A stretch of 64,000 nucleotides of DNA, from NCBI RefSeq assembly GCF_000213055.1, contig NZ_CM001165.1, positions 4,982,945-5,046,944 on the forward strand. Reading direction: 5' to 3'. Positions 29,617 through 38,265 of the stretch are shown one piece after another. Position numbers and translations under genes: made by a program. The notes below the pieces were generated by a model that did no database searches, was not told the DNA's origin, and was given only the letters and a program-made list of their open reading frames with translations. Position 1 is the stretch's first letter, and the number at the start of each line of letters is the position of its first letter. The stretch comes from Streptomyces sp. Tu6071. GTDB taxonomy: Bacteria; Actinomycetota; Actinomycetes; Streptomycetales; Streptomycetaceae.

Positions 29617-29908
29617 GACCGGCCTTTCGTGCGGTACGGGGTCGGGACGTGGCGCCCGTCGAGCCGGGGCCACTCGTGTGCCGACGGAGCAGAAAGATAC
29701 CCGCTGTGACCGGATCGACACAGGCAGTTCGCTGACGCGGGAGGAGCGGGCCATGATCCGCCATGAAATGCCATGCTTCCCGGTGGTGTCGTGCCGTAGC
29801 CCCCGACGGGGTGTGCGCGTTGGACGGTGCGGGGAACGAGGAGCCGCGCCCCCGGCCTGGCGGCCGGGAGGTGCCCCCCGGCTTCGCAGCGACCAAGGAG
29901 GGGTTCCC

Positions 29909-30328
29909 GTGCCGGAGTCCACTGCGTCCACCGATCCGATGTCCGCCCAGCCGCCGGTGGGCCCCCCGCCCGCCTGGGACCTCGTCACGGTCCCCGTGCG
30001 CCAGGGCCTCGAAGCGGTCGACATCCTGCGCCGCAGCACACCGCTGCTCGGGCCCGTCGTGCACGACGGGCCGTGCGAGACGCTCGGGTTCGTCGTCCCC
30101 GAGGGGACCGCGCGCGGCTGGGACGTGCCGGGCAGCGCGTGTACGGAGACGGCCGGGCGCGGACTGCGCCTCACGACCCCGCCGGACGCCTGCGGGCACA
30201 CGGGCAACGCGACGGGCACGTGGCTGCTGCCGCCCGAGGAGAGCGGCGAGTCGACGGACCCGGCGATCCTGCGCCACGCGCTGGGCGAGGCGGCCCGCAC
30301 GATCGAGGCGGCGGACGGCAGGCGCTGA
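29909..30328 (+). CDS. Small conserved hypothetical protein
   Basis: A 139-aa protein without known domain. WDLVTVPVRQGLEAVDIL and GFVVPEGTARGWDVPGSACT recall a streptomycete family often paired with XRE regulators; I cannot name a function. AAGGAGGGG lies 5 nt before the GTG at 29909, an excellent start. It is divergent from the NsdA-like regulator and may be its target. Confidence 0.7.
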   Translation: MPESTASTDPMSAQPPVGPPPAWDLVTVPVRQGLEAVDILRRSTPLLGPVVHDGPCETLGFVVPEGTARGWDVPGSACTETAGRGLRLTTPPDACGHTGNATGTWLLPPEESGESTDPAILRHALGEAARTIEAADGRR

Positions 30329-30480
30329 CCCCCCGGAGGGCCCCGGGCCGAGGCGCGGTCCCGCCCCGGTCCACGCCCTCGCGGCACCCCGGCAGGCCCC
30401 ACGCACCTACGTCCGACGCGCCCTTGTGCCCGGAGCACACCTTGTGCCCGGCCCCGCGAAGTCCCCGCCGACCAGCCCCC

Positions 30481-31335
30481 TTACTGCGCGAAGACGCCCT
30501 CCGGCGGCGCCGGTGACCGTTTCGCCGTGTCGTCCCGCACCGCCGTCGCCCCGCCCGTGAAGTCCCGCAGCGCGCGGCCGTGTTCGACGCGGCCCGGGTG
30601 GGGGTCGGAGGCGACCGCGCGGGTGTAGGGGGCGAGGGGGAGCGGGACGGCCGAGGCGCCGAGGACCGCGTTGCCGAAGTGCTTGCCGCGCAGGACGGCG
30701 GGGTCGGCGGCGAGGGCCAGCTCGGGGAAGACCTCCGCAGCCGTCGCGATCTGGCCGCGCAGGAAAGCGAGCGGCGGGCCGTCGGTCAGGTTCGCGACGT
30801 ACGTGCCCGCCGGGGCCAGCACGCGGCGGATCTCGCCGAGGTATTCGGTGCTCGTGAGGTGCGCGGGCGTGCGGGCGCCCGCGAAGACGTCCCCGATGAC
30901 GAGGTCCGCCCAGTCCTCGGGGAGCTTGGCGAGCACGTCGCGCGCGTCGGCGGCCCGTACCCGTACCCGCGCCTGCGGATCGAGGGGGAGGTGCTCGCGC
31001 ACGAAGGCGGTCAGCGCCGCGTCGACCTCGGCGACCTGCTGCGTCGAGCGCGGGCGGCTCGCGGCGACGTACCGCGCGAGCGACAGCGCGCCGCCGCCGA
31101 GGTGCAGCACCCGCAGCGGGCGCCCGGCCGGGGCGACGAGGTCGGCGAGGTGACCGATGCGGCGCTGGTAGGCGAAGTCGAGGTGCCGGGGCGCGTCGAG
31201 GTCCACGTACGACTGCGGGGCCCCGTCCAGCGTGAGCGTGAAGGCCCGCGCACGCCCGCGCTCGGGGACCAGCTCCGCGCGCCCGCCGGCCACCTCGGCA
31301 GTGAGCCGCCCGGCCTCGTTCCTCTTCCGTGCCAT
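30481..31335 (-). CDS. Spermidine-synthase-like methyltransferase-fold protein
   Basis: A 284-aa protein with the spermidine-synthase/methyltransferase Rossmann fold: LRVLHLGGGALSLARYVA is the nucleotide loop, EVDAALTAFVREHL the acid strand, ADARDVLAKL and DLVIGDVFAG the catalytic region. An aminopropyl-transferase active site is not complete to my eye (GDVFAG instead of D-x-x-D), so polyamine synthesis is uncertain. A TAAAAT -10 box lies 6 nt before the ATG at 31335, so translation should be leaderless. Confidence 0.8.
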   Translation of the reverse strand: MARKRNEAGRLTAEVAGGRAELVPERGRARAFTLTLDGAPQSYVDLDAPRHLDFAYQRRIGHLADLVAPAGRPLRVLHLGGGALSLARYVAASRPRSTQQVAEVDAALTAFVREHLPLDPQARVRVRAADARDVLAKLPEDWADLVIGDVFAGARTPAHLTSTEYLGEIRRVLAPAGTYVANLTDGPPLAFLRGQIATAAEVFPELALAADPAVLRGKHFGNAVLGASAVPLPLAPYTRAVASDPHPGRVEHGRALRDFTGGATAVRDDTAKRSPAPPEGVFAQ

Positions 31336-31341
31336 CCGAAC

Positions 31342-31347
31342 ATTTTA
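31342..31347 (-). promoter_or_regulatory. -10 box TAAAAT, leaderless promoter
   Basis: TAAAAT on the minus strand ends 6 nt from the ATG at 31335. A GC hairpin (GGGGGCTTCGCGCGGCCCCC) occupies the spacer upstream of it. Confidence 0.5.
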
Positions 31348-31491
31348 CGGGGGCCGCGCGAAGCCCCCGGGTCACGCCCGCCCCGTACCAGCGGTCCCAC
31401 CCGTCCCTATCGCGCCAACCACGTGCCCGCCAGGGCCGTTTGGGCCCTTCCGGGGGACCCCTGCCCGCCGGATGGGCTACCGTCCCTGCCT

Positions 31492-32346
31492 ATGGCGCGT
31501 GTGCTCGTGGTGGAGGACGACCCGTTCGTGCGTTCGGCCCTGATCCGGCACCTGTCGGAGGCCGCGCACGCGGTGCGCAGCGTGGGCACGGCCCTGGAGG
31601 CGCTGCGGGAGGTCGCCCAGCACGAGGTGGATCTCGTCGTACTCGATCTGGGCCTGCCCGACCTCGGCGGGGCCGAGGCGCTGCGGATGCTGCGCGGCCT
31701 CACCAACGTGCCCGTCATCGTCGCGACCGCCTGCGAGGACGAGGCCGAGATCGTCCGCCTCCTCAACGAGGGCGCCGACGACTACCTCGTCAAGCCCTTC
31801 TCCACCACCCACCTCCTGGCCCGGATGACCGCGGTGCTGCGCCGCTCCCGGCCGGGCCGCGAGGAGCCCGCCGGGGTCCTCACGGTGGGAGGGCTGCGCA
31901 TCGACCCCTTACGCCGCCGCGCCGAACTCGACGGCGCGGTACTGGAGCTGACGCGCCGCGAGTTCGACCTCCTCGCCTTCCTCGCGGGCCGTCCGGGGGT
32001 GGTCGTCCCGCGCCGCGAACTGCTCGCCGAAGTGTGGCAGCAGTCCTACGGCGACAACCAGACCATCGACGTGCACCTGTCCTGGCTGCGGCGCAAGCTC
32101 GGCGAGACGGCGGCGACCCCGCGCTACCTGCACACGCTGCGGGGGGTCGGCGTGAAGCTCGACCCGCCCCTGCGGGAACTCGACCCCTCCGTGCGGGAAC
32201 TCGACCTCGCCGCCGGGGAACTCGACCTCGCCGTCCCGGAACCCGACCACGCCGCCCCCGGTCTCGACCCCTCCGTGCGGGAACTCGATCCGCCCCCGCG
32301 GGACCCGGCGCCGCCCCCGGTCCTGCCCCTCCCGCCCCGCGCCTGA
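31492..32346 (+). CDS. OmpR/PhoB-type response regulator, orphan
   Basis: A 284-aa two-component regulator. The receiver domain (1-115) has the acidic pair in VVEDD, phospho-Asp52 in VVLDLGLPD and Lys in LVKPF. A winged helix follows (125-225: LTRREFDLLAFLAG, DNQTIDVHLSWLRRKLGE). Residues 228-284 form an unusual extension made of RELDPSV/RELDLA repeats and a Pro-rich end. No histidine kinase is next to it. TACCGT lies 8 nt upstream of the ATG, which suggests leaderless start. Confidence 0.88.
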   Translation: MARVLVVEDDPFVRSALIRHLSEAAHAVRSVGTALEALREVAQHEVDLVVLDLGLPDLGGAEALRMLRGLTNVPVIVATACEDEAEIVRLLNEGADDYLVKPFSTTHLLARMTAVLRRSRPGREEPAGVLTVGGLRIDPLRRRAELDGAVLELTRREFDLLAFLAGRPGVVVPRRELLAEVWQQSYGDNQTIDVHLSWLRRKLGETAATPRYLHTLRGVGVKLDPPLRELDPSVRELDLAAGELDLAVPEPDHAAPGLDPSVRELDPPPRDPAPPPVLPLPPRA

Positions 32347-32483
32347 GCCCCGGCGCGGCGGGTGGTCGCACCCGGCGGCGCGGACCGGTCGCTCACTTCT
32401 CGTGGAGTCGGAGGTTTCCTCCGGTGAGCGGGGGGCACCCGGTTCGTGACGGAACTTACTGGACCAAACGGACGGAGCGCGAC

Positions 32484-32657
32484 ATGGCCGCGGACGAGAA
32501 GACCCAGGCGAAGACCGAGCAGGCCAAGGGCAAGGTCAAGGAGACGGCCGGTCGCGCGGTCGGCAACGAGCGCCTCACCGCCGAGGGCCGCGCCGACCAG
32601 GTCAAGGGCGACACCCGCCAGGCCAAGGAGAAGATGAAGGACATCGCCAAGGACTGA
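32484..32657 (+). CDS. CsbD-like stress protein
   Basis: A 57-aa charged protein (KTEQAKGKVKETAGRAVGNE and QVKGDTRQAKEKMKDIAKD) of the CsbD family, small proteins induced by general stress. GGAG lies 6 nt before the ATG at 32484. It ends shortly before a strong terminator, so it is probably a monocistronic unit or the end of the response regulator transcript. Confidence 0.92.
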   Translation: MAADEKTQAKTEQAKGKVKETAGRAVGNERLTAEGRADQVKGDTRQAKEKMKDIAKD

Positions 32658-32730
32658 CGCCCCTCCGGGCATCCGCCCTCCCCGGCCCGTCCGGGGAAGG
32701 AGCGCGGAGCCCTCGGTGTGCCGTGATCGC

Positions 32731-32769
32731 GGGTGGTGGCCCCGGAAGACTCTTCCGGGGCCACCACCC
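32731..32769. terminator. 18-bp hairpin terminator
   Basis: GGGTGGTGGCCCCGGAAG (32731-32748) and its exact complement (32752-32769) are separated by 3 nt. It lies between the CsbD gene and the convergent aspD operon. Confidence 0.88.
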
Positions 32770-32793
32770 GCTTCTCGTGCGCCCGCCCGCGGG

Positions 32794-34473
32794 TCAGCCC
32801 GAGGTCGCCCGCCGCCACTCCTCGGCGTACTCGTCGAAGACGGCCCGCACGTAGTGCCCGATCCGCAGGTAGTCGAGGTCGTCGAGGTTCGCGAGCGAGA
32901 CCCGTACCGACCACTCCGGGCCGTCGAAGCCCCCGCCGTTGAGGAGGACCACGCCGGTCTGCTCGGCGAGGCGGAAGAGCGGGTCGATGGGCTCGTACGT
33001 GTCCTGGAGGTAGCGCGCGAACTCGGGGCCGCGCGTGCGCTCGGCCTCGGCGAGCAGGTCCAGCTCGATGTAGTACCCGGCCCGCAGCGGGTCCTCGGCG
33101 ATCTTCATCTCGGCGCCCTCCAGGAGGAGCCGCAGCCGGTCGGCGACGATCCCGCGGATGCGGTGCTTGTACGCCTGGCCCTCGTCGAGCAGGTCGAAGA
33201 GCGAGAAGAGCGTCATGAGGACCTGCTGCGGCGTCGAGAGCCCCGCCGTGTGGTTGAGCGCGACGTCCCGCGAGTCGGCGACCATGCGGTCGATGAAGCG
33301 CATCTTCCCCGGTTCGAGCGTGAGCGTCCCGTACCGCTTCGCGAGCCGGTCCTTCGCCTCCTCGGGCAGCGCGGCGATCCGCCGGTCGATCACGTTGTCG
33401 TCGTGGAGCGCGATGACACCGAGCCGCCAGCCCGTCGCCCCGTAGTGCTTCGAGTACGAGTACACGAGCAGCGTGTTGTGCGGGAGGTCGGCGGCGAGCG
33501 AGGTGAAGCCCTCGACGAAGGTCCCGTAGACGTCGTCCGTCACGACGACGAGGTCCGGGTTGGGCCCCGCGACGATGTCCTTGAGCTGGTTCCTGACCCG
33601 CTCGCTCAGCGCGAGCGAGGGCGGGTTGCTCGGGTTGACGAGGCACACGAGCCTGATCGAGGGATCGGCGAGCTTCGCGACCTCCTCCTCCGGGTAGCGC
33701 CACTCCCTGACGCCCTCCTCCGCGAACATGCTCGCGCGGACGAGGACGACGTCGAAGTCGAAGGTGTCGAGTGCGGGGATCTCGATGTACGGGGTGAAGA
33801 CCGGCACCATGAGCGCGATGCGGTCGCCCTTCTTGACGACGTCGTTCTTCAGGAGCGAGTCGAAGATGTAGCACATCGCGGCCGTGCCGCCCTCGGTCGC
33901 GAAGAGGCTCACGTTCCCTTCGGGCAGCGTGCCCCCGTACATCTCCTCGCCGAGGTACCCGCGGATGATCTGCTCGGCGCACGGCAGGATGCGGTCCGGG
34001 ACGGGGTAGTTGTCGCCCGTGATGCCGTCGGCGAGTTCGTGGACGAGCGTGTCCTTGTCGAGCCCGAAGCGCCGCCGCGCCTCCTCGACGCACCGTTCGA
34101 GCAGTTCCGTGCCCGGGAGTTCGGGGTGGCGGCGCAGGAAGGAGTCGAAGCGCCCGCCCGCGCCGCGCGCCTCCGGCATCCCGCCGAGGTGGTCGGCCGT
34201 CCACACGCGCTTCGACTCCTCCAGCGCGAAGTAGCCGAGTGCGTGGAAGGCTTCGCGCGGCCCGGTCGCGATCCAGTTCGGGTTGCCGCGGCCCGCGTTG
34301 AGCATCTGCGTCTGCGAGGTGCCCTTCTGGCCCGGCTCGTCCTCCTGCTTGTGCTGGGCGAGGTCGATGAAGACGTTCTTCAGCTCGAACGGGCTGAGCT
34401 GCCCGTACCGCCTGATCTGCTCGCGGCTGTAGCCGGAGGAGTGGTCGACGGCGCGGGATGCGGGCTGGTTCAT
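32794..34473 (-). CDS. aspD: Aspartate 4-decarboxylase (bifunctional aspartate aminotransferase)
   Basis: It decarboxylates L-aspartate to L-alanine and CO2 in the cytoplasm, with PLP. The 559-aa length fits AspD, which is larger than plain aminotransferases. AGRGNPNWIATGPREAF at the N-terminal end, NPSNPPSLALSE, TDDVYGTFVEGF and YSYSKHYGATGWRLG (PLP Lys about 342) are characteristic. It lies downstream of two aspT genes in the same direction. In known systems AspD consumes a proton while AspT swaps aspartate(-) for alanine, giving a proton-motive force. Confidence 0.9.
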   Translation of the reverse strand: MNQPASRAVDHSSGYSREQIRRYGQLSPFELKNVFIDLAQHKQEDEPGQKGTSQTQMLNAGRGNPNWIATGPREAFHALGYFALEESKRVWTADHLGGMPEARGAGGRFDSFLRRHPELPGTELLERCVEEARRRFGLDKDTLVHELADGITGDNYPVPDRILPCAEQIIRGYLGEEMYGGTLPEGNVSLFATEGGTAAMCYIFDSLLKNDVVKKGDRIALMVPVFTPYIEIPALDTFDFDVVLVRASMFAEEGVREWRYPEEEVAKLADPSIRLVCLVNPSNPPSLALSERVRNQLKDIVAGPNPDLVVVTDDVYGTFVEGFTSLAADLPHNTLLVYSYSKHYGATGWRLGVIALHDDNVIDRRIAALPEEAKDRLAKRYGTLTLEPGKMRFIDRMVADSRDVALNHTAGLSTPQQVLMTLFSLFDLLDEGQAYKHRIRGIVADRLRLLLEGAEMKIAEDPLRAGYYIELDLLAEAERTRGPEFARYLQDTYEPIDPLFRLAEQTGVVLLNGGGFDGPEWSVRVSLANLDDLDYLRIGHYVRAVFDEYAEEWRRATSG

Positions 34474-34506
34474 GGCGTACTCCTTGAGAGGGACCCGTAC
34501 GGAATC

Positions 34507-36210
34507 TCAGTGGTTGAGCAGGACGATGACCGCGCCCCAGATCGTCAGCAGCACGTTGCTGAAGGCGTACGGCACGGTGTAACCGAGCGTCGGCACCTGG
34601 TTCTTCGCCGCCTCGTTGACGGCGCCGATCGCGGCCGTCGTGGTCTGGCCGCCCGCGAGCACGCCCATGAGGAGCGGGAAGCGCAGGTGCTGCACGTAGT
34701 GGCCGAAGAAGAAGCCGACGAGCAGCGGCACGAGCGTCGCGATCGCGCCGAAGAGCAGGAGCCCCCACCCGGCCTTCGCCAGACCGCTCGTGAAGCTCGG
34801 CCCCGCGTTGAGGCCGACGACGGCGATGAAGAGACACAGTCCGAGCGTGTCCATGAACCACTGCGCGCCGGGCGGCACGTTTCCGAAGGTCGGGTAACGG
34901 CCCCTGATCCAGCCGAAGACGAGCCCCATGATCAGCGCCCCGCCCGAGGTCGACAGCGAGATCGGCACCCCGCCGAGGGTCAGCGCGGGAATCCCGATGC
35001 AGCCGCCCAGCACGATGCCGAGCCCGACCCAGATCATGTCCGTCGCGAAGCTCGTGGGGACCGGCTTGCCGATCGCCCTCCCGGCGGCCGGCACGAGCCG
35101 CTCGGGCCCCTTGAGGATCAGCGTGTCGCCCCGGCTCAGCTTCGTCGCGAGGCGGTACGGGTACAGCGCGCCCGAGCGGTACATCTCGTCGATGTACACG
35201 CCGACCATGAACGGCTCCTCGCGCAGGTCGCCGATCGTCTCGCCGATCCGCGTCTTCTCCGAGACGACGACGTGCAGCGATTCGGTCTGGTACGTGAGGA
35301 GGTCGGAGTCGTCCGTCTCGGGACCGATGTGCGTGCGCGCGTCGAACGCGACGAGCGAGCCGCGCAGCGCGCTCACCGCGAGCGTGTCGCCCTGCCGGAG
35401 CCGGAGTCCCTGGTCGTGCGGGAGGACCTTCCCCTCGCGTCTCACCCTCGTGAGGTAGATCCGGTGGCCGAGGTGGTCCTGCTGCCGCTCGAACTCCTCG
35501 ATCGTGCGGCCGACGAGATCGGGCCGCTCCAGGCGGTAGGCGCGCAGGACGATCTCCTGGTAGCCCTCGCCGAGATCCGGGTTCTCGTCGGGCGCGTCCA
35601 GTGCGCGGGCGAGGGCGGCGGCCTCCTTCGGCATGTCGACGCGGTAGATCCTGGGGAGGACGTTCGCGAGGAGGACGGCGCACAGGATCGTGCCGAGCGG
35701 GTACGTCACCGCGTAGGCGATCGGGACGAGGTTGGACTGCTCCTTGAGCTGACCCGGCGAGAGGCCGGGCAGGTGCGAGATGGCGTCCTGCGCGACCCCG
35801 ATGACGGCGGACTGCGTGAGCGCCCCGCCGAGCAGGCCCGCGCCGAGACCGGGCCCGTACCCGAGCATCTTCGCGAAGGCCCACGTGATGCCGAGCCCCG
35901 TCAGGCACACGACGAGCGCGTTGAGCACCTGCGGCAGCCCGTCCTTCTTCAGGCCGCGGAAGAACTGCGGCCCGACGCGGTAGCCGAGCGCGAAGAGGAA
36001 CATCGTGAAGAACAGGTTCTTCACCGTCTGGTCGATGCCCACCTTGAACTGGGCGCCGAGGAACAGCCCGACGATCAGGCAGCCGGTGACGCTGCCGAGC
36101 GCGATCGCCTTGTACCGCAGCTTGCCCACGAGGAAGCCGAGGGCGACCGTGAGGAAGACGAGCAGTTCCGGGTAGGGCCGGAAGATGTCGCGGTTGAGGA
36201 AGTCGATCAT
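34507..36210 (-). CDS. aspT: Aspartate:alanine exchanger, second copy
   Basis: A 567-aa membrane exchanger of the AAE family. About ten TM helices in two halves flank a soluble middle (about 200-390) with two TrkA-C-like repeats (TDDSDLL and DLVGRTIEEF regions). The family motif GxxxG and the AspT GGxxTTxAAIGA region (GVLAGGQTTTAAIGAVNEAA) are visible. GGAGTCCTG precedes the ATG at 36210, which overlaps the upstream stop (TGATG). It shares ancestry with the copy at 36210-37886, so two different subunits may form a heterodimer, or have different substrates. Confidence 0.88.
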   Translation of the reverse strand: MIDFLNRDIFRPYPELLVFLTVALGFLVGKLRYKAIALGSVTGCLIVGLFLGAQFKVGIDQTVKNLFFTMFLFALGYRVGPQFFRGLKKDGLPQVLNALVVCLTGLGITWAFAKMLGYGPGLGAGLLGGALTQSAVIGVAQDAISHLPGLSPGQLKEQSNLVPIAYAVTYPLGTILCAVLLANVLPRIYRVDMPKEAAALARALDAPDENPDLGEGYQEIVLRAYRLERPDLVGRTIEEFERQQDHLGHRIYLTRVRREGKVLPHDQGLRLRQGDTLAVSALRGSLVAFDARTHIGPETDDSDLLTYQTESLHVVVSEKTRIGETIGDLREEPFMVGVYIDEMYRSGALYPYRLATKLSRGDTLILKGPERLVPAAGRAIGKPVPTSFATDMIWVGLGIVLGGCIGIPALTLGGVPISLSTSGGALIMGLVFGWIRGRYPTFGNVPPGAQWFMDTLGLCLFIAVVGLNAGPSFTSGLAKAGWGLLLFGAIATLVPLLVGFFFGHYVQHLRFPLLMGVLAGGQTTTAAIGAVNEAAKNQVPTLGYTVPYAFSNVLLTIWGAVIVLLNH

Positions 36211-37886
36211 CAGGACCCCAGGACTCCCACGAGGATCGGCCCGGTGAGGGGCAGGAGGAAGTTCGAGAGGGTGTAGGTGATCGTGTAGCCGATGAGCGGT
36301 ACGGAACTCTTCGAGACCTGTGTGATCGCGGTGATCGCCGGGGTCGAGCACTGCTGGCCCGCGATGGCCCCGATGAGCAGCGGCTTGTCGAGCTTGAGCA
36401 GCTTGAGCCCGACGAAGAGCGAGATGCAGGCCGGGATCAGGACCATGCCGATCCCCGCGAAGGGCAGCAGCGCTCCGTACTGCTTGATGAGCGGCCACGC
36501 CTGCGGGCCCGAGTCGAGCCCCGTGCAGGCGATGAAGACCGCGAGGCCGAGGTCCTTGAGCGTGCTCGCGGCCTGCGGCGGGAAGGCGCCGAAGGTCTGG
36601 CTGCGGTTGCGGAACCAGCCGAAGACGAGCCCCGAGACGAGGCAGCCGCCGCCGGTGCCGAGGGAGAGCGGGATGTCCCCGATCCGCACCACGACCTGCC
36701 CGAGCAGCGAGCCGAGCGCGATGCCGAAGCCGATGTAGATGAAGTCGGCGCTCGAGTTCTTGACGACCGAACCGAGCTTCTTCGTCAGCCTGTCGAGCCC
36801 GGAGCGCGCCCCGACGAGGGTCAGCACGTCCCCGCGTCTGAGCACGGTCTCCGGGGCGGCGGGCAGGTCCTGATCACCCCGTACGACATCGGTGACGTAC
36901 ACCCCGTCTCGCAGGAACTCCGGGTGGTCGTGCTGGAGCTGGTCGACCGTCCTGCCGGTCGTCGCCTTGTCCGTGAGCGAGATCTGCCGCGTCGCGAGCG
37001 GCGAGTCGAGCCCCGGCACGGAACCGGTCTCGGGCCCGATGTGCCGCCCCGCCTCGATGGTCGCCCCGCGGCGGCCCACGACGAGGAGGAGGTCGGAGAG
37101 GGTGAGCCGCAGTTCGGGGGCGGGCGTGAGGATCTTGCCGCCGCGCTTGATCCGCTCCACGGTGACCCGCTGCCCGCTCGCCGCCTCGATCTCGCCGACC
37201 GTCCTCCCGTCCGCGTGCGTGACGAGGTACGTACGGCCCACCGTGGAGGGCAGCGCCTCGCGCTCGTCCGACTCCAGGGCCGGTGCGTCGCCGCGCATCT
37301 TCGCCCACAGTTCGCGCGAGGCGTCGGCGAGGTTGATGTGCATCAGGAGCGGCAGGATCTGGCTCGTGAAGAGCACGATCGTGATGAGGCCGAAGAGGTA
37401 GCAGACGGTGTACGCGGTGGCCACGTGCCCCTGGTACTCGCTGATCTGGTGCGCACTCAGGCCCGAGAGCTTGCCGATCGCCTCGGTCGCGGTGCCGACG
37501 ACGGCCGATTCGGTCGCGGCCCCGGCGAGGATGCCGGAGGCGGTCCCGATGTCGAGGTCGAAAGCCTTCGCCAGCACGTACGCGATGACGAGCACCGTGA
37601 CCAGCTCGATGAGCGAGAGCACGCCGTAGCGCAGCCCGCGCCGGTTGAGGTTGGCGAAGAACTGCGGGCCCGCCATGTAGCCGAGCGCGAAGATGAAGAT
37701 CGCGAAGAAGATGGTCTTCACGTCGTCCCCGACCGAGACGTGCCGCGTGCCGAGCAGCAGCGAGACGATGAGCGTCCCGCAGATGCCGCCGAGCGTGATC
37801 GGCCCGACGTGCAGCTTGCCGACGAGGTAGCCGACGGCGAGGCACAGGAAGAGGGCGAGTTCGGGATGGTCGCGGATGATCCCCAT
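36210..37886 (-). CDS. aspT: Aspartate:alanine exchanger, first copy
   Basis: A 558-aa member of the same AAE family: TM helices at both ends, a soluble middle with TrkA-C-like repeats (VTVERIKRGGKIL, AATESAVVGTATEA) and GAIAGQQCSTPAITAI in the second half, equivalent to the GGQTTT region of the other copy. No proper Shine-Dalgarno precedes the ATG at 37886; it lies 4 nt after the stop of a 10-codon mini-ORF, so translation may depend on that mini-ORF. First gene of an operon with the other aspT and aspD. Confidence 0.88.
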   Translation of the reverse strand: MGIIRDHPELALFLCLAVGYLVGKLHVGPITLGGICGTLIVSLLLGTRHVSVGDDVKTIFFAIFIFALGYMAGPQFFANLNRRGLRYGVLSLIELVTVLVIAYVLAKAFDLDIGTASGILAGAATESAVVGTATEAIGKLSGLSAHQISEYQGHVATAYTVCYLFGLITIVLFTSQILPLLMHINLADASRELWAKMRGDAPALESDEREALPSTVGRTYLVTHADGRTVGEIEAASGQRVTVERIKRGGKILTPAPELRLTLSDLLLVVGRRGATIEAGRHIGPETGSVPGLDSPLATRQISLTDKATTGRTVDQLQHDHPEFLRDGVYVTDVVRGDQDLPAAPETVLRRGDVLTLVGARSGLDRLTKKLGSVVKNSSADFIYIGFGIALGSLLGQVVVRIGDIPLSLGTGGGCLVSGLVFGWFRNRSQTFGAFPPQAASTLKDLGLAVFIACTGLDSGPQAWPLIKQYGALLPFAGIGMVLIPACISLFVGLKLLKLDKPLLIGAIAGQQCSTPAITAITQVSKSSVPLIGYTITYTLSNFLLPLTGPILVGVLGS

Positions 37887-37890
37887 ACGC

Positions 37891-37923
37891 TCAGCCGGGG
37901 GTGGTGAAGGAGAATTCGGACAT
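37891..37923 (-). CDS. 10-codon mini-ORF before aspT
   Basis: MSEFSFTTPG and stop. TAATTT (37931-37936, minus strand) ends 7 nt before its ATG, so it is likely the first, leaderless codon of the transcript, and its stop is 4 nt before the aspT ATG, which has no ribosome binding site of its own. It may serve to load ribosomes on aspT by coupling. It is not obviously an attenuator: no run of Asp or Ala codons. Conservation is untested. Confidence 0.45.
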   Translation of the reverse strand: MSEFSFTTPG

Positions 37924-37930
37924 AGGGGAG

Positions 37931-37936
37931 AAATTA
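37931..37936 (-). promoter_or_regulatory. -10 box TAATTT for the aspT-aspT-aspD operon
   Basis: TAATTT on the minus strand is followed by 7 nt and the ATG of the mini-ORF at 37923. It stands out in a GC-rich setting. Confidence 0.5.
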
Positions 37937-38265
37937 GCAGCGCGGCTCGGGGGAGACGGGGGGCGCGCGGGGGGCGTGCGGGGCGGAAGGATGTACGGGC
38001 ACGGGGCGGCCTCGGGCGCCTACGGGTGGGGGGTGCGGGGTCTTACGCGGGCGGAGCGGCCGGGGCGCGGGGGCGGTGGCGACGGGGTCGCCGGGGCGGC
38101 GGCCACCGGATGCGCGGGCCCGTGGTCGGCCCGGTTCGCACCGCGTGGGCGCAGCTCACCGGGCGGACCCCCCTCCCGCCGGGCGCGCCCCATGCGCACA
38201 ATGGGCGCGCGCGGGTACCGGAGTCGGGACGTCCCGTACGGCAGGGCGAGTGGTGGGAGAGTGCG
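37937..38265. other. Divergent regulatory region between aspT and lacI-type gene
   Basis: The ~330 bases hold no gene. A perfect 12-bp palindrome CGGGACGTCCCG (38225-38236) sits 29 nt before the LacI-type start and may be its operator. Confidence 0.4.

Noticed and set aside
32456..35908. 1150-aa open frame on the minus strand
   Set aside because: Same-strand out-of-frame reading of aspD and aspT; Arg/Ala/Pro-rich only.
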